DNA of 64,000 nucleotides from Lumnitzera littorea (taxonomy: Eukaryota; Streptophyta; Magnoliopsida; Myrtales; Combretaceae): contig JAMXBB010000011.1 in NCBI GenBank assembly GCA_024138015.1, positions 86,046,439 through 86,110,438 on the forward strand. The letters are read 5' to 3'. Below, in pieces: positions 36,110-47,788 of this stretch. Each line of letters begins with the position of its first letter. The first letter of the stretch is position 1. Made by a program: the position numbers and the translations under genes. The notes beneath the pieces were generated by a model. It searched no databases, was not told where the DNA came from, and worked only from the letters and a program-made list of their open reading frames with translations.

Positions 36110-37316
36110 TTGATTCTTGTTAGTAGTTGACTAAAGTCTACACGTACTGAGCTTGCAAAACAAAGCACAGTGAAGAGACATCAAGGGATTATTCGGAATG
36201 GCCACTCCGATACTTAAGTCAACAATAAGCTTTTTGTGTATCGAATACTGAATGCACAGGCGTAGAATGCAGAGTTTGTCGAGAAAGTTATCGTTGGATA
36301 GATGCTTGATATTTATAGTAGAGTGGAGCCAGCCGTTGGAGATTAGATGGCTAAAGAGATCTTCTCCCGTAAGTATGGGAGAGTAGAGCTGTCGTGTCCG
36401 ACGTGTTACTAACATTTAGGACGTGGCTGTTTTATCCTTATCTTATAGTCTGTAGCCGTTACAGTTTTTCATAGGCTTGGGCCACTAAGGCTTAGGCCTG
36501 AGGCCTACAAAAGTGAGCTTAGCGAAGCAAAGCTTGGCGGATCTGGTCAGACCTGAGAGATTCCTACCCGAAGTGCCCTGTCAACACTTGTCCCCTCGTA
36601 GTCTCATTGCCAAGGAAGAAGCAAGGAGAAGAAATGCATGGGCCGCTTAAACGTAAGCAATCCGACTCCAGGAAGTTCGATCTAATGCCATGATGCCAAC
36701 GTAATGAGGTTGCAGATCCGAAGTGATGGATGATTCGAGATGAGAAGGCTCGAAATAGTGAGTCACCTTAAGCAACAGTCTACCGGTTTGAAAGTGTTCG
36801 ATGTTAGGCAAGCAAGGGTGCTAAGATGCTCCAATGCTATAGATTGATCTGCTTGAACAGGGCCTGATAAGGACCGAGTGGACATAGGTGCATCATGTCT
36901 TCGTAATGTCAACTAGGTGTAGATTAGATGGGCCTTGAAGAAGCTTCCTATTAAAGGGACTTTCAAAATACAACATTTGCCCACTTGTATTCCATACATT
37001 AAATGTGACGTGACGGGTGCCATATTGCAAGCAGTAGACTGGTGTACAACTACATGCTTTTACCCTTTTAAAGGTGGTTGTTTAATCGAAATGCTTTCCA
37101 TATATCTGCTGGGTAGCAATCCAAGGGATTTGTGTTTATACGTATTCCTATAACTGCCTGTACGGCTTCCCAAGCGATTTTCCTATAAATAGGTGGATTA
37201 TGAAAAGAGAACATTTTTCTGTAATTTTTTTGCTCAGTCGTCATAATTTCTACGTTCACATTCGAACTCTCAAATTTTCTTCAAAAGCTTCAATTTTTCT
37301 TTTCAACAATTACAAT
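36110..37316 (+). mobile_element. Probable LTR/leader of a decayed retrotransposon
   Basis: GC-richer than its surroundings and free of long ORFs. A TATAAATAGG promoter word sits at about 37184-37193, followed by a leader of about 120 bases to an ATG near 37319. This is the layout of a plant retrotransposon LTR and leader ahead of gag. No second LTR, primer-binding site or duplication was found, so the boundaries are approximate. Confidence 0.45.
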
Positions 37317-38286
37317 CATGTCTACCAACAGAGGTGAGATAATTCTTCTTCACTGGAATTTACCTCCAGTTCAAATTTTATGAAGAGTGATCCTCCTTAG
37401 GCGCAAGAGGGCGAATTGTCGTCACTAACACAACTCGACCAACCTATGAGAATAGCCATAGAGGCGTTGGATAGAACCAAAATCATCAATGCCATACCTA
37501 GAGACATGTATGCAGATATTCCCTTTCCCTCTCACCAAGGATTTATTCAACGCTCTTAATACGGGGAAGGGGTCTGATAGTCGTATCAGCAAAAGTGAGG
37601 ATTCTAGCCCCAGCTAAGTCATTGGCAATTTTCTCGTGGGGGCAATACTCGAGTGGCATAGTAAACTACTGCATAAGGACGAATGGATGACCCTACTATT
37701 AGGGAGGCGCTTTATGGTTTTCGAGAAGTGCCTAGAGTTTGGGCAGTACCTCCCCCCAAGTCATTTTGGGAGAGAGTTTTTTTACTATCATCGTTGCAGC
37801 TCGTCCCAAATTCCTCCAAATGGGTGGAGGGTGTTGAAGGCGTTCCAGGTGCTCAGTGAATACTTGGTGATAAGGGTTACTCCCGAGCTGTTTTACCACT
37901 TTTACATGTAGAAGAGCGTTAGGGGATAGCCTTACCTCCAGCCATGCCCGGGAAAGAAACTATTCTACAGCCTTATCGACTCGGTTAAAGGTTAGCAGGA
38001 TGAATACGTGGTGGTAAAGTTGCCCAAAGAGATCGCCTTCTGGACCTGGTGGATTGGAATGGTCCATACTAAAGGTGAGAAGAGATTGGGTCCCAATGAT
38101 GCTAAGGCTGTCGAGGAGATCTTGGCCTTTATGGAGCTGAGAGATGGCCAAGAGATCAACGTTGTGGAGATCGTAGAACGGTATTTCTGGCGCTCGATTT
38201 TCAAGCTCTTTCTTAGCATGAAGAAAGCTGTGAGATTCCACTTGCCTTTCAAATTTATGCATAAAATTCAATTTGTGCAAAAATAA
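37317..38286 (+). pseudogene. Gag-like relic, gypsy-type transposon (Transposase_28-like) family
   Basis: Broken plus-strand coding sequence. After a short start (MSTNRGE) and a stop, remnants read SSLTQLDQPM. 37636-37911 includes WRVLKAFQVLSEYLVIRVTPELFYHFYM. 38008-38286 includes VVKLPKEIAFWTWW and later KAVEEILAF. The aromatic WRVL...LFYHFY pattern resembles the N-terminal region of gag in plant Tat/Ogre-type gypsy elements, annotated as putative gypsy type transposon. Stops and frame changes lie between the parts, and no pol follows. The family assignment is from pattern memory only. Confidence 0.5.
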
Positions 38287-38838
38287 TCAAAGAGAAGAGC
38301 CAACTGTTTTTTTCTTTTTTTTTTTCCTTCAACAATTGAAAACCATCAAAGAATTATTGTACTTACCATCAGGAAGAAAAGAAGTGGAAGGAGATAAAAA
38401 AATAATTCAAAATAAAGGTAATATCTCTTCAAAGTAAATTTAAAGCATATATAAATTATGTAATAATAATTATTGTAAATTATAATTTAGGTACCCGTAA
38501 TTTTACTCATATTTTTATTTTCAACACTTAATAACTTTTGTTTTAATAAATAATGATAACCTAACTTTCATTTTACTCCGTTAGTTACGATGGAAGAGGG
38601 AAAAAAACCCATAAATCTGGGTAAGGTTAAAAAAAAGGAATGGCTACCCCTTTTCATAGAAGAAGAGCGATAACTTTCCATATCTTAAACCCTAAATTAA
38701 AAAAAAAAAAGAAGAGGAGGATTTCACAAGAGCTTTAAGTCCATTTTCTTAAACACATGCGCATTTTCTCATATCAAGGTTGATTTATCTTGTTAACCAA
38801 AACTTATTTCATAATCATTTATCTTGTTACTTTTAGGT
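38287..38838. other. AT-rich spacer, no gene seen
   Basis: A-runs and T-runs and no supported coding sequence. The stretch before 38839 ends in a TTTTAGG acceptor-like word. Confidence 0.5.
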
Positions 38839-39102
38839 ATGCGACTTGATTATCATCCTGCTTTCGAGAATGCTTTAATGGATGTCACCAAAATTGATTA
38901 ATCCGATAACATGATTCATCGTATCTATTGATATATCTATCTCAAAGTACTGCGAAAATTATGCCAAGACCAAGATGTTGGTACTGCAAGCGAAGACAAA
39001 TCCGACAACAATAAGGAGCTGAGCCGGGACGAGTATGGGTCAAGTGATGAGGAGGTTGCTGGCAAAGCTGATCCACAGGGATATATGGATATGGATGCAT
39101 GA
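38839..39102 (+). pseudogene. Unrecognised broken gene fragment
   Basis: One frame from the ATG at 38839 to the TGA at 39100-39102 has two internal stops (TAA at 38899, TGA at 38929) but otherwise protein-like content: MRLDYHPAFENALMDVTKID before the first stop, LKVLRKLCQDQDVG after the second, then an acidic tail with SRDEYGSSDEEVAGKADPQG. An AG acceptor-like word precedes the ATG. I do not recognise the parent gene. It could be an exon of a dead gene or a captured fragment. The segment 38941-39102 is open. Confidence 0.45.
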
Positions 39103-40807
39103 AGCATTGTATTGTTTGTATCTTGTACATCATTCTGTTCTCGGAAAATGAAGTGAAACTTGTGGTTTTCGTCCAGGAGCAGAAAGACAATTTGGGGATT
39201 AGGTTAGGTTTAGAGAAAATGGTAGTCCAGGTAAAAGACAAATCCTTTTTCCGGGTACATTTTGGATTTACGATTGGAGGGAGATGGTTTTTTTTTTTTT
39301 TTTAATTTTTTTTCTTATATAATTAAAAACTTACCATCTCTTTAACCGTGTTTATTTTTCACTATTTAATAAAATATGAATCATTTAAGCATTATAAAAA
39401 AAAAAAAAACATGGGTACCCAAAGTAAAAAAAACGATACTTAAAGTATAATTTACCCTAATAATTTTATGGTATTAGAGGATCCCGCACACAACAACTTC
39501 AGAAAAGAACCTTGATAAGAAGATGAAAACAAAAAAGAGACATACCATGGTGGAGGTTTCGGGTGATTTAGGTTTATAGGAGATGGTTTAATCGTGATAA
39601 TAATATTATGCTTGATATACAAAAATTGTCTAAACTAAAATAGATCGGAATGAAATGAGGACTACAATAATTAATTCTTAAACTAAAATAGATTGGAATG
39701 AAACGAGGACTACAATAATTAATTTTTTGGTGTGTTTGGAAATGACTATAAAATAGAATGGAATGCAATAATATTTTTTATTAAAAATATCTTTAATTAT
39801 TATATATCATAATTATGATGGAGGTTACATAAGTAACTTCAATTAATGAGGTAAAATAGAATTGCAACTCTCATGTTTTCAATTTCTAAAAGTATTTTCA
39901 AATATGGAAAGGAAATGGTAGCCAAATTTACCATTTAATTCCAAGTGTAATCTCGAATAGAAAATGTAACCTAAGATTATTAAAAAAAAAAAAAAATAAA
40001 GCAAACTCACCTAAACTATAATTTCACCGTAGATATACCTATTCAATTTTCAATATGCTTTATCCCCTCTTAAACTTTGTTAAATTACTAAATAACCTTC
40101 AAATGTGGTAAATAACTTCTTAAACTTAAATTTTAGTACAAAAATCCTCTCAAATATATTAAAGTGTGCTTAACACCTTTAAATTTTGACCTTAGGCTGG
40201 TTTTTTAAATTGAAAAAGCAAATATTCTTTATGTCACTATTTCATTAGAATTTAGGTGATTTAAATCACACTTTGTAAGTTTAGATGCTACATTATTTTA
40301 AAGCATCAAGATAGTTCTAAAATAAATATTTACTTCTGTATGATAAGATACACGATATAACATCTCTATATCTTTTATCCACCTTAAGATCAATATTTAT
40401 TGCATGGTTTTAAGATATCCGTTACTTACCACATATAAATCATTAATTGATACTATTGATATAACAAAATGTGATTATTTTAACTCCATATATTCAAGGC
40501 CTAAGTGCCATTTGTCCATTGTCAAAAGTAAAATTTCCAAAGTATATTACATCCTTCACTCTTCTATCACATGTCGTTTGTTTTCATAGTATTATTACTA
40601 GCATTATTCTCTAGACTCTCATTTCTTGTGTTGCTTCTCAATTTCTTTTTACCGCTCAATTTTTCTCGATCTTAATTTAATCTCAACTCCTTTTTTCCTT
40701 TATTTCGTTGCTATTATTTAGTGTTTTATCCTTTTTTTTTCTAAGATTTCATATATACATCACTCATAAGTAATATAATTTCTATTTCGAATGGGTACTC
40801 TGAATGG
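39103..40807. other. AT-rich region, no gene seen
   Basis: Contains the tandem pair at 39631-39726 and poly-T/poly-A runs. 39730-39970 has words common in plant MITE-like repeats (GGAATGGAATGCAAT) but no ends could be defined. Confidence 0.5.
39631..39726. repeat. 48-bp tandem duplication
   Basis: Two adjacent 48-base units, 39631-39678 and 39679-39726, differ at about three positions. Confidence 0.9.
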
Positions 40808-41620
40808 TAAGGGTGGATACGATTCAATTTGATCCAGTTTACCCTTTCCTACCGAACCGAACTTAAAATTAATGATTCGATTTTTTATTTTTATTTTGAA
40901 CCTAACCATATGATTCGATTCGTAAATTTTTCGAATCTAAAATTAAATAGTTCACTTTGTAAAGTGTCCAATATTTATTTAATGTAGTTTTTAAAGCCAG
41001 CATTTTTTCATTTCTAACGATTGAAATCAGGCACTACAAATCCACATAATAATGGAATTAGCTACATGATTTGGAATTACCAGGATTCCTTCAAACACAC
41101 TTAATTAACTATAAATTTAAAGCTCTAAAAATCAACATCTTGTGGCTCATCTTAGTGCTTTAACAACGACCAGCATTAGTTCAAGTAAAACTCATCGAAC
41201 CAAGTTGATTACTGTCTCGTGAAACACCTGCAAATAGCTTGTAAAATGCATGAACACTATATATATTATCAAGTCAAAATTTAAAGTGGAATCCCATAAG
41301 CGAAGAAAATAACATTTCCAATAATAACCTGCAAACAACTTTATTATTCCTCATAGAAACTTACATTTTTGCTGTGAAGTCAATATTAATATTAACCTGA
41401 TGGAGATTTCGTCGGTTTTAGTTTTTGCTTTTTACTTTTTGTGTAATTCCAGAGAAATTTTTTTTTTTTAAGTCTAACTGCTACCAACCACGAACCGTTT
41501 GATCCCAAAACCAACCAAACCATATGAAAAAAAAAAAAAAAATCAAATTTTCAGTTCGATTAAAAATTCATGGTTAATTTACCCGATTCTACTATATGTT
41601 AGAGTTATCCGCTCACCTAT
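40808..41620. mobile_element. Possible hAT-like non-autonomous element
   Basis: The left part has TAAGGGTGGATACGATTC followed by GAACCGAACTTAAAA-type words. The right part, in reverse complement, has TAGGTGAGCGGATAA and similar words. This is the style of plant hAT elements with GGGTG...CCGAACCG ends. The ends match only loosely and no 8-base flanking duplication was found, so this is tentative. Confidence 0.3.
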
Positions 41621-42916
41621 ATGTGTATTTAATTATTTAGGTGAATGTGTGATGTGCATAGTAGTTTTTTATTTTATTTTATTTTTTGTTTAGGCTATTG
41701 CTTCTCATAGGATCATTTAATTTTTAATTAGTGGCTAATAGAGGAAAATTAGGATAATCAAATAACTGGTGTTATGTGCCTAACACAACCTTATCCTAGA
41801 TAAGGACACATGTAGACCCACTCACCTAGTCAAATTGACCCACAATTGCTGGTTCACGGGCTAGTTGGTCATGGTTCCAAGTTGGTTTGCTAGCCCTTGT
41901 ATTGATTGTTTCGTTTTATTTTTTTTTTTAACCAATGAAATTAATAATTTCTAAATTCTTATTAATTTTCCAAATCAATATTCTTCTAAATGATGGTCGA
42001 TCCTCTCTCCTACTTAGATTTCATTTTGAAAATTATCATACAACGCGTTTTGCTACAGCACCCGCTGCTCTAGCTAATTGTCCATACTTTCCAAGTGTGA
42101 TTTCTATGTTATGTATGGCCGTGCCTAAGGGCATATCGGTTGAAGTAGATTCTTCTTTTTTATCAATCAAAACCCCTTCCCAAACTGTACCAACTTCTTC
42201 CAAACCATACGACTTTCTGGATGTAAATGATGATATCTATACAGATGGATCTTATCTATATGGTATAATGAAGTACCACATGAGTAAATATAAAGGAATC
42301 TAAATCTGCCGAATCACTCATGTTATAATCTTCTACATCAACATAAGACGTACATTTATATAACACAATGTGTAATTATTATCTAATCAATCAGACTGCA
42401 GTAGATAAATAAAATACAATACCATAATTAACTGTAAATCGTTTTGGTGTATTACAAAAAATTATCTGATCGATCGGAGTATAGTGGTCAAGTAGAAATA
42501 TAAAATAAAATACCTTCCACTCTTAGCGATCCTTATTGGTTGAAATGATTATTGTAAAAAATTCAGTATTGGAGAATTTAGGGTTGAAGGGAATTTTTTT
42601 GTTGATTTTACAATTATCCCAAAAGTGTTTACGTATCCGCTAGTCGGAATCAAACTATTATAGTTCAGTTTAGATATTTAGAAAAATTTTAGTGTGTTGG
42701 TTAATTTTAAATTAGGCAAAAAGAATTCAAGTATATGTGATTATCCAATTTCATTTTTTCAAAGAAGAATAATTTCACTCAGTTATAATTTGAAAAATCC
42801 TAATGTTAGATCACTACTTTTAGGAAAATCATATCATTTAGTTTTTTTGGAGTAGTTACGAAAAATAATTTTTCTACATGATAAAACTTTTTTCGAAGAA
42901 ACAAAAAGAAAACTTA
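41621..42916. other. AT-rich spacer, no gene supported
   Basis: A 122-codon plus-strand ORF at 41935-42303 has no recognisable motif or gene context. The rest is AT-rich and non-coding. Confidence 0.45.
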
Positions 42917-44739
42917 CTATTTATCTCCTTGCAATAGCCATTCATGCTCGAGAGTGAAATTCGCAGCCAAGCTTGGGCTTCCATCAAATCTATTACGGTC
43001 GCTGAAGTACTTATCCTCCTCTCTCGATATCCCACATGGTTTTTGTTGTCTATAGGCTACCTTGTACTAGTCTTCTGTGCAAGCGCTTACCTCAACATTG
43101 ACAACAAATAATGAGGCCTGTTAATTGTTGAGGATAAGGCCTATTGTATTAAATGCTTACTCAATGATGACTAACAACTGGAGTAGTGGGTACTTTACGA
43201 GCAATACAAGATAGAAGTGAACAGTCACTCATATGTCTCTACCACTACTCCAAGACGTTAAATTCCTTGATGAAGATATTCTCAGATAACTTGAAATTTG
43301 TATTTGCATAGTACTATAGCTCAAACAATGGCCTACCAAACCATTGTCTCTTTAATTTCTATGCTAGCAACTGCTTACCCATAAATGAATAATGCCATTC
43401 CTTCGTGGGTGGCAAATGAAAGACCGATGATTGGTTACCATATTGACTTTGGTAGTGATTGAGCATCTCCTTTATGTCGATCGTCATTGCAGACACTTTT
43501 TACTGTGCTTCTAAGCTATACATATCTTAGAAATCCATTAAATCTTCAATATAACCATAATAAGTTTTTAAATATATCAATAGTACTTTTGCTTTACAAC
43601 AAGGATCTAGAATAATTGCTATAAGATAAATATGAAAAATGTTTTATAATAAGATAATTACTTCAATGCCATATCATATACACATGCATGTAGGTTCGAG
43701 TCCTTACGAACCTAAAGTAACGCACTAAGTATACCAACTGCCGATATAACGAACAAGATTATATTAGGCCTATAAACATGCGAGAAAGTCTTAATACCAT
43801 CATGAAAAACTTTCAAAACTTTCAGTAACTAAATACATTTATCCCAATTGTTGGGGGAGAATGTTAAGCTCATGCATGTTGTACATTGCAAAATCATAAA
43901 GCAGTTCGTTGTAAAGAACAATGCTAAGTAACAACTTATATGTGGAGTTCCAGTGGTGTTGCACATCCATCTTAAATTTTCAGAATCTCTTCCTACACTC
44001 CATGCAAAAGTTCCTCCACTTTTTTGTGTAGGGATGGCCTTTCTATTATTATCTTAACTACATTCATAATTGGAGCTATCATGTCCTATAAAGATGCAAT
44101 GACATCTTTAACACACAAGTTAAGTATATAACATGCACAACTTACATGGAAACTCTCCCCTCCTTACTCCCCCCCCAACCTAATGCAAGTTGACAATAAT
44201 TTTGTAGATTAGATATTGAGACTGTATTGACACTTACATTGTCAAAATCGATGAAAAAAATGTTCCTAACTAATTCATACTTGTTTAGGATTTCTCTAAG
44301 AATTTTATAGATATTTTACATCATGTGATGCTTGTTAAATACCCTTACAACCAATAGTCATTTGTTAAGTTATCAATTACCCTCTCTCCAGTGAATAGTT
44401 ATACCCATATAAAAATTACTATGAAAAAGATCCGTCCATATACTTGCACATATGGACACAAATGTATCGAGTGAAGTAACTTACTTGCGAACTCCCTCTT
44501 ACCTTTGCATAGCCTGAGTTAACATGTTGCGGCTAAGCTATTGCGAGTTGGTGTTGAACGTCTCCCGCTTATATCGACTCTACCACTTTGATACACCCGT
44601 GTTGAATGATAGGTGCATGTTGACCAGGTATTGCACCAGGTTGTATTCGTACCTCTTCTAATCGTACCTCATCAATACTTATCCAGACAAATCGCTACCT
44701 TAAGTAATCTATTGCTTTGTCCAGTCTATCCCTACCTCC

Positions 44740-44860
44740 CTAAGGTACTTCAACCTCGAGTGCCTGTTGAGGGTATCATATCCCTTTCCTATTTTCCAAA
44801 TGTCATATACGTTGCAGTAGTTGCAGAATGCCCTCAAGTTTGACTTCTTATTTGTACCTT
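44740..44860 (-). other. BED-type zinc finger remnant in the hAT relic
   Basis: On the minus strand KKSNLRAFCNYCNVY supplies the C-X2-C pair, and GYDTLNRHSRLKYL supplies the His-containing helix of the finger. This N-terminal DNA-binding domain is usual for plant hAT transposases. The second metal-binding His of the helix is not obvious. Confidence 0.65.
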
Positions 44861-45078
44861 TATGATAATGCGTAGTAAAAATATTAGATTTACTGTATTT
44901 AAGGGGTTTACCTAAGCTTAAAGGCCTCGAACTGCTAGGGGCATACTAACCTATATGTTGCTCCTCTTTTTCGAGAATCATTTCTATCTCATCTTTTTCA
45001 TCTTCGAATATAGTTGCACTCAAATCCAATAGGTTGTATAGAGACTTCATACGAGGAGGTATGAATCTAGGAGGACGT

Positions 45079-45235
45079 TCAAGAATACTCATGCGTAGAG
45101 TTTCGAACTTAGGAGGTGGTATGCTTTGATAACTTATGCGTTGAGGTTTAAGTTCAAAGATAGAAGGTAGTGTGCTTCGGTAACTCGTGCGTTGAGGTTC
45201 AAGATTGAAGCAAAAAGGTGATGTACCTCAGTGTT
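45079..45235 (-). repeat. About 57-60 bp imperfect tandem repeats coding for proline/serine-rich units
   Basis: Three degenerate units carry the plus-strand words ACTCATGCGTAGAGTTTCGAACTT, ACTTATGCGTTGAGGTTTAAGTTC and ACTCGTGCGTTGAGGTTCAAG (first bases of each). On the minus strand they encode FNLEPQRTSYRSTLPSI-, FELKPQRISYQSIPPP- and FETLRMSILERPPR-like units just before the BED finger. Confidence 0.75.
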
Positions 45236-45278
45236 CAACATTCTCCACCACTTAGTGTGCCTTCTGCTTGTTGAGATC

Positions 45279-47606
45279 TGTAAACCCTAAAGCTAAGTCA
45301 AGTGACCGTAGGATTGACACAAGGTTTAGGGCGATCAGTTAAAAGATCCGATCAAACCCGAATTATAAACTATGGAGAGAAATATTAGTAAAAATAACCC
45401 CGTAAACTTGAATTTAAGAAAATAAGTAATAAAATAAAAGACTATAAAATTTTCAAATTTTAAGTATAATAAGAACTAATTACCGAAAAAACGAAAAGTA
45501 TAATCTAATAACTAATAAATTACTAGAGATAGATTATATGTATACTAAAAATTTTAGAATGACCTAAATAATAATTAGGAATATTCACATGTACCCCACA
45601 TGTATTTACGTGTAGATAAAAATACACGAAATTACCTAAATTGGCTAAAAACTTAGAAAATTATTAATTAATTATGGAAAAATCAGAAAAAAAAATTAGA
45701 AGGGTATGGAATGATCCAAATTTGGTCGTGGCAGGTCAGGATCTGCAAAATAAAAATTAACCAATTAGAATTAGGCAACACAAAAACCAAAAATCAAGGA
45801 ATTGAGACAATGTCATGTCTAATTAATACATATTAATTACCAAAAATGTCTATAAATAGGGGAAAAATTCACAGAACTCATTTGGGAAATGAAGAATTAG
45901 AAAAAAATAGAGAGACTTGAAAATTCAAGAGAAAATCCAAAAACCAAAAAAGGAAAAAAAAAACTGTGCAGATAGGGCTAGTGAGCCAAACCTACACCTC
46001 ACCACCACTTGGGACCAAGCCACCACCACCACCCCACTCCAGACCCATCGTCTAGGCCGGCCGACAAGCTTGGACCAGGTTTAGACGGCCAGAAAGCATC
46101 GAACTGGGTGAGTCCCTTAATTACCCTGATTTTGTATAATTTCATAAAATTAGTTATTTTGCCCAGAAAATTATGAAACTTGTTATTATGAGGTTTTATT
46201 ATATGTAGATTTAGGGAAAAATATTGATTTAGTTTAATCACGTCTGAAAATATAGGGTTGTTAACAAATTGAACAAAACCGAACATAATTAGAACTAGAA
46301 ATAAATAGGCTTAGGAGTGTAGTTTGGAGCTCAATTCTTTTCTATAGGATGCTCATGTGATATAGAACAGTGCTATAAAGCCATTTTTTTAAAATTAATT
46401 TTTGAAATTTTTAAGTTAATTTTTAGCCCTAAAATGATGGAAAAATTGGGTAAATTTTGGGTTAATTAGGTAATTAAGATACTAATTACTAATTTAGATA
46501 GTAATTAGATGTTTAGGAATGCTAATCTTTGATGTGAAAACCTAATCCTAGCCTTTGGAGTATTAAGTATGGTTAATTAGGAAATGAGGTAATTATTGTA
46601 AGAAATTAGTAATATGCGAAATTGAAAATTAATAAATCTAAAAAATTAGGGTTAATTAGATAATATAATAATAAAAATCAGAATAATACTAAATCTGAAA
46701 TAACATTTAATTTTAAGAAAATGTATAAAAACGTAAGATTTTCTCACATCGGGAATAAATCTGATATCCTAATTAGAGTTAGCGTGTATCAAATAGTTTA
46801 GAATATTAAATTAAAACCTAATAGGATATTTGGATACTCGAGCTTAATGTGACTAATTTCACATTAGGATTCGAGCATATTTAAGACTTAGAAATTAAAA
46901 CTAGAATCTAATTTAGGATCCGAACCTCGAAATAGAGTAGAAAGAATTATTAGTATATAATAGGTATATATAGAAAAAGGGGTTAAATTATAACTTAGAA
47001 TATGAATCCTTAAAGTATAAGTACTAAAAAGAACTATTTGTATTATAGGACACCCAGAGACAAATCGGCTTGCGACTAAGGGATCGAGCGATTGAGCAAT
47101 TCCAAGTAAGTTAGGTTATTACTTATTGTAATATAGTACTATTTGTATGGTACTCGGAGACTTAAGACTGTATATGGTTGTGATTGTAAGTAGTTTACGC
47201 ATGTGTTTGATGTATCTGAATTCGTGCTAAAATTGTGATATGATGGATATTGTGTTATGATCGAATTGGTGTGAATTGTTTGAAAACCCTAAATGAAATT
47301 AATCTTATTAGACTTTAATGACCAAAAATACCATGCATTGCAACCCGTTAGGGGATCATTAGGATTCTCCAACTAAATACCGACCCCTTCGAAAGAGATA
47401 GCGCAGGATTGCATAATGGTCCCTTCTTCATCCTCAGTCGAACTAAGTGACAGGAGAGAAGGTCGCGGCGAGGGTGAAGTCAATGGTTCGAAGGTAGTCG
47501 CGGGAGGAGCGAGGTCTCTATTACACAAGCCTGGGTTTGGTTGTGAGTTGCTGCATAATATAGAACTCCTCAACCCGGATTAGAGTGAGCGAAATTTCTT
47601 TAATTT
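45279..47606 (+). mobile_element. Truncated copy of the long-LTR family inside the hAT relic
   Basis: Starts TGTAAACCCTAAAGC and follows the LTR at 54934-57842 closely: the GATAGATTATATGTATAC block, the TATAAATAGG promoter word (45851-45860), the CCACCACCACC patch near 46020, and GAACTCCTCAACCCGG near 47565. Similarity ends at about 47606, so roughly the last 550 bases of the LTR are missing. hAT N-terminal coding resumes beyond it. No duplication of flanks was found because one end is lost. Stops in the hAT frame on both sides prevent dating by frame. Confidence 0.85.
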
Positions 47607-47693
47607 GGGTATACTTAAACATCATCAAACTGCTATAACTCAGACAATGTACTTGTTCCAATGCCCTTACCCTTGCTAATACCCTTGCCAACA

Positions 47694-47722
47694 CCCTTGC
47701 CCTTGCCCTTGCCCTTGCCCTT
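47694..47722 (-). repeat. (GGCAAG)n hexanucleotide repeat encoding Lys-Gly
   Basis: Four to five GGGCAA/GGCAAG units on the minus strand, encoding KGKGKGKGKG at the N terminus of the hAT relic, with degenerate units continuing downstream (GVGKGISKGKGIG). It may have served as a basic nuclear-localisation or DNA-contact tail. Confidence 0.88.
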
Positions 47723-47788
47723 AGCTTTCCCACCTAAAGAGGAACTATGCTTCTTCCTGAAGAAAGTACGAGTCAAGAATCGTTCCAT

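Larger units (their letters stand above)
42917..47788 (-). pseudogene. hAT transposase relic (BED finger type), split by an LTR
   Basis: The minus-strand coding region starts at the ATG 47786-47788: MERFLTRTFFRKKHSSS, then a Lys-Gly repeat. An LTR insertion (45279-47606) interrupts it. From 45278 down it resumes with three imperfect ~20-residue repeats around EPQRTSYRSTLP and KPQRISYQSIPP, then an acidic stretch (FEDEKDEIEMILEKEE) and a BED-type zinc finger near 44860-44740 (FCNYCN ... LNRHSR). The C-terminal hAT dimerisation region is at about 43280-43080 (EFNVLE, LLSCIARKVPTTPV, then after a frame change AFNTIGLILNN and VSACTED). It ends at TAG 42917-42919 (EHEWLLQGDK). Many stops lie between. 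It resembles plant RICESLEEPER-like hAT transposases. Terminal inverted repeats were not found. Confidence 0.8.

Noticed and set aside
41935..42303. 122-codon plus-strand ORF
   Set aside because: No recognisable motif, a weak start context, AT-driven ends and no neighbouring exon; a chance ORF is likely.
43691..43714. 8-bp perfect hairpin TAGGTTCG/CGAACCTA with GTTCGAGTC-like loop
   Set aside because: Too short and lacks the rest of a tRNA; it falls in the decayed hAT transposase.
47521..47733. Arginine/alanine-repeat ORF (RARARARVLARV) on the minus strand
   Set aside because: A different frame of the GGCAAG repeat; the frame giving MERFLTRTFFRKK and KGKGKG matches a hAT N terminus.
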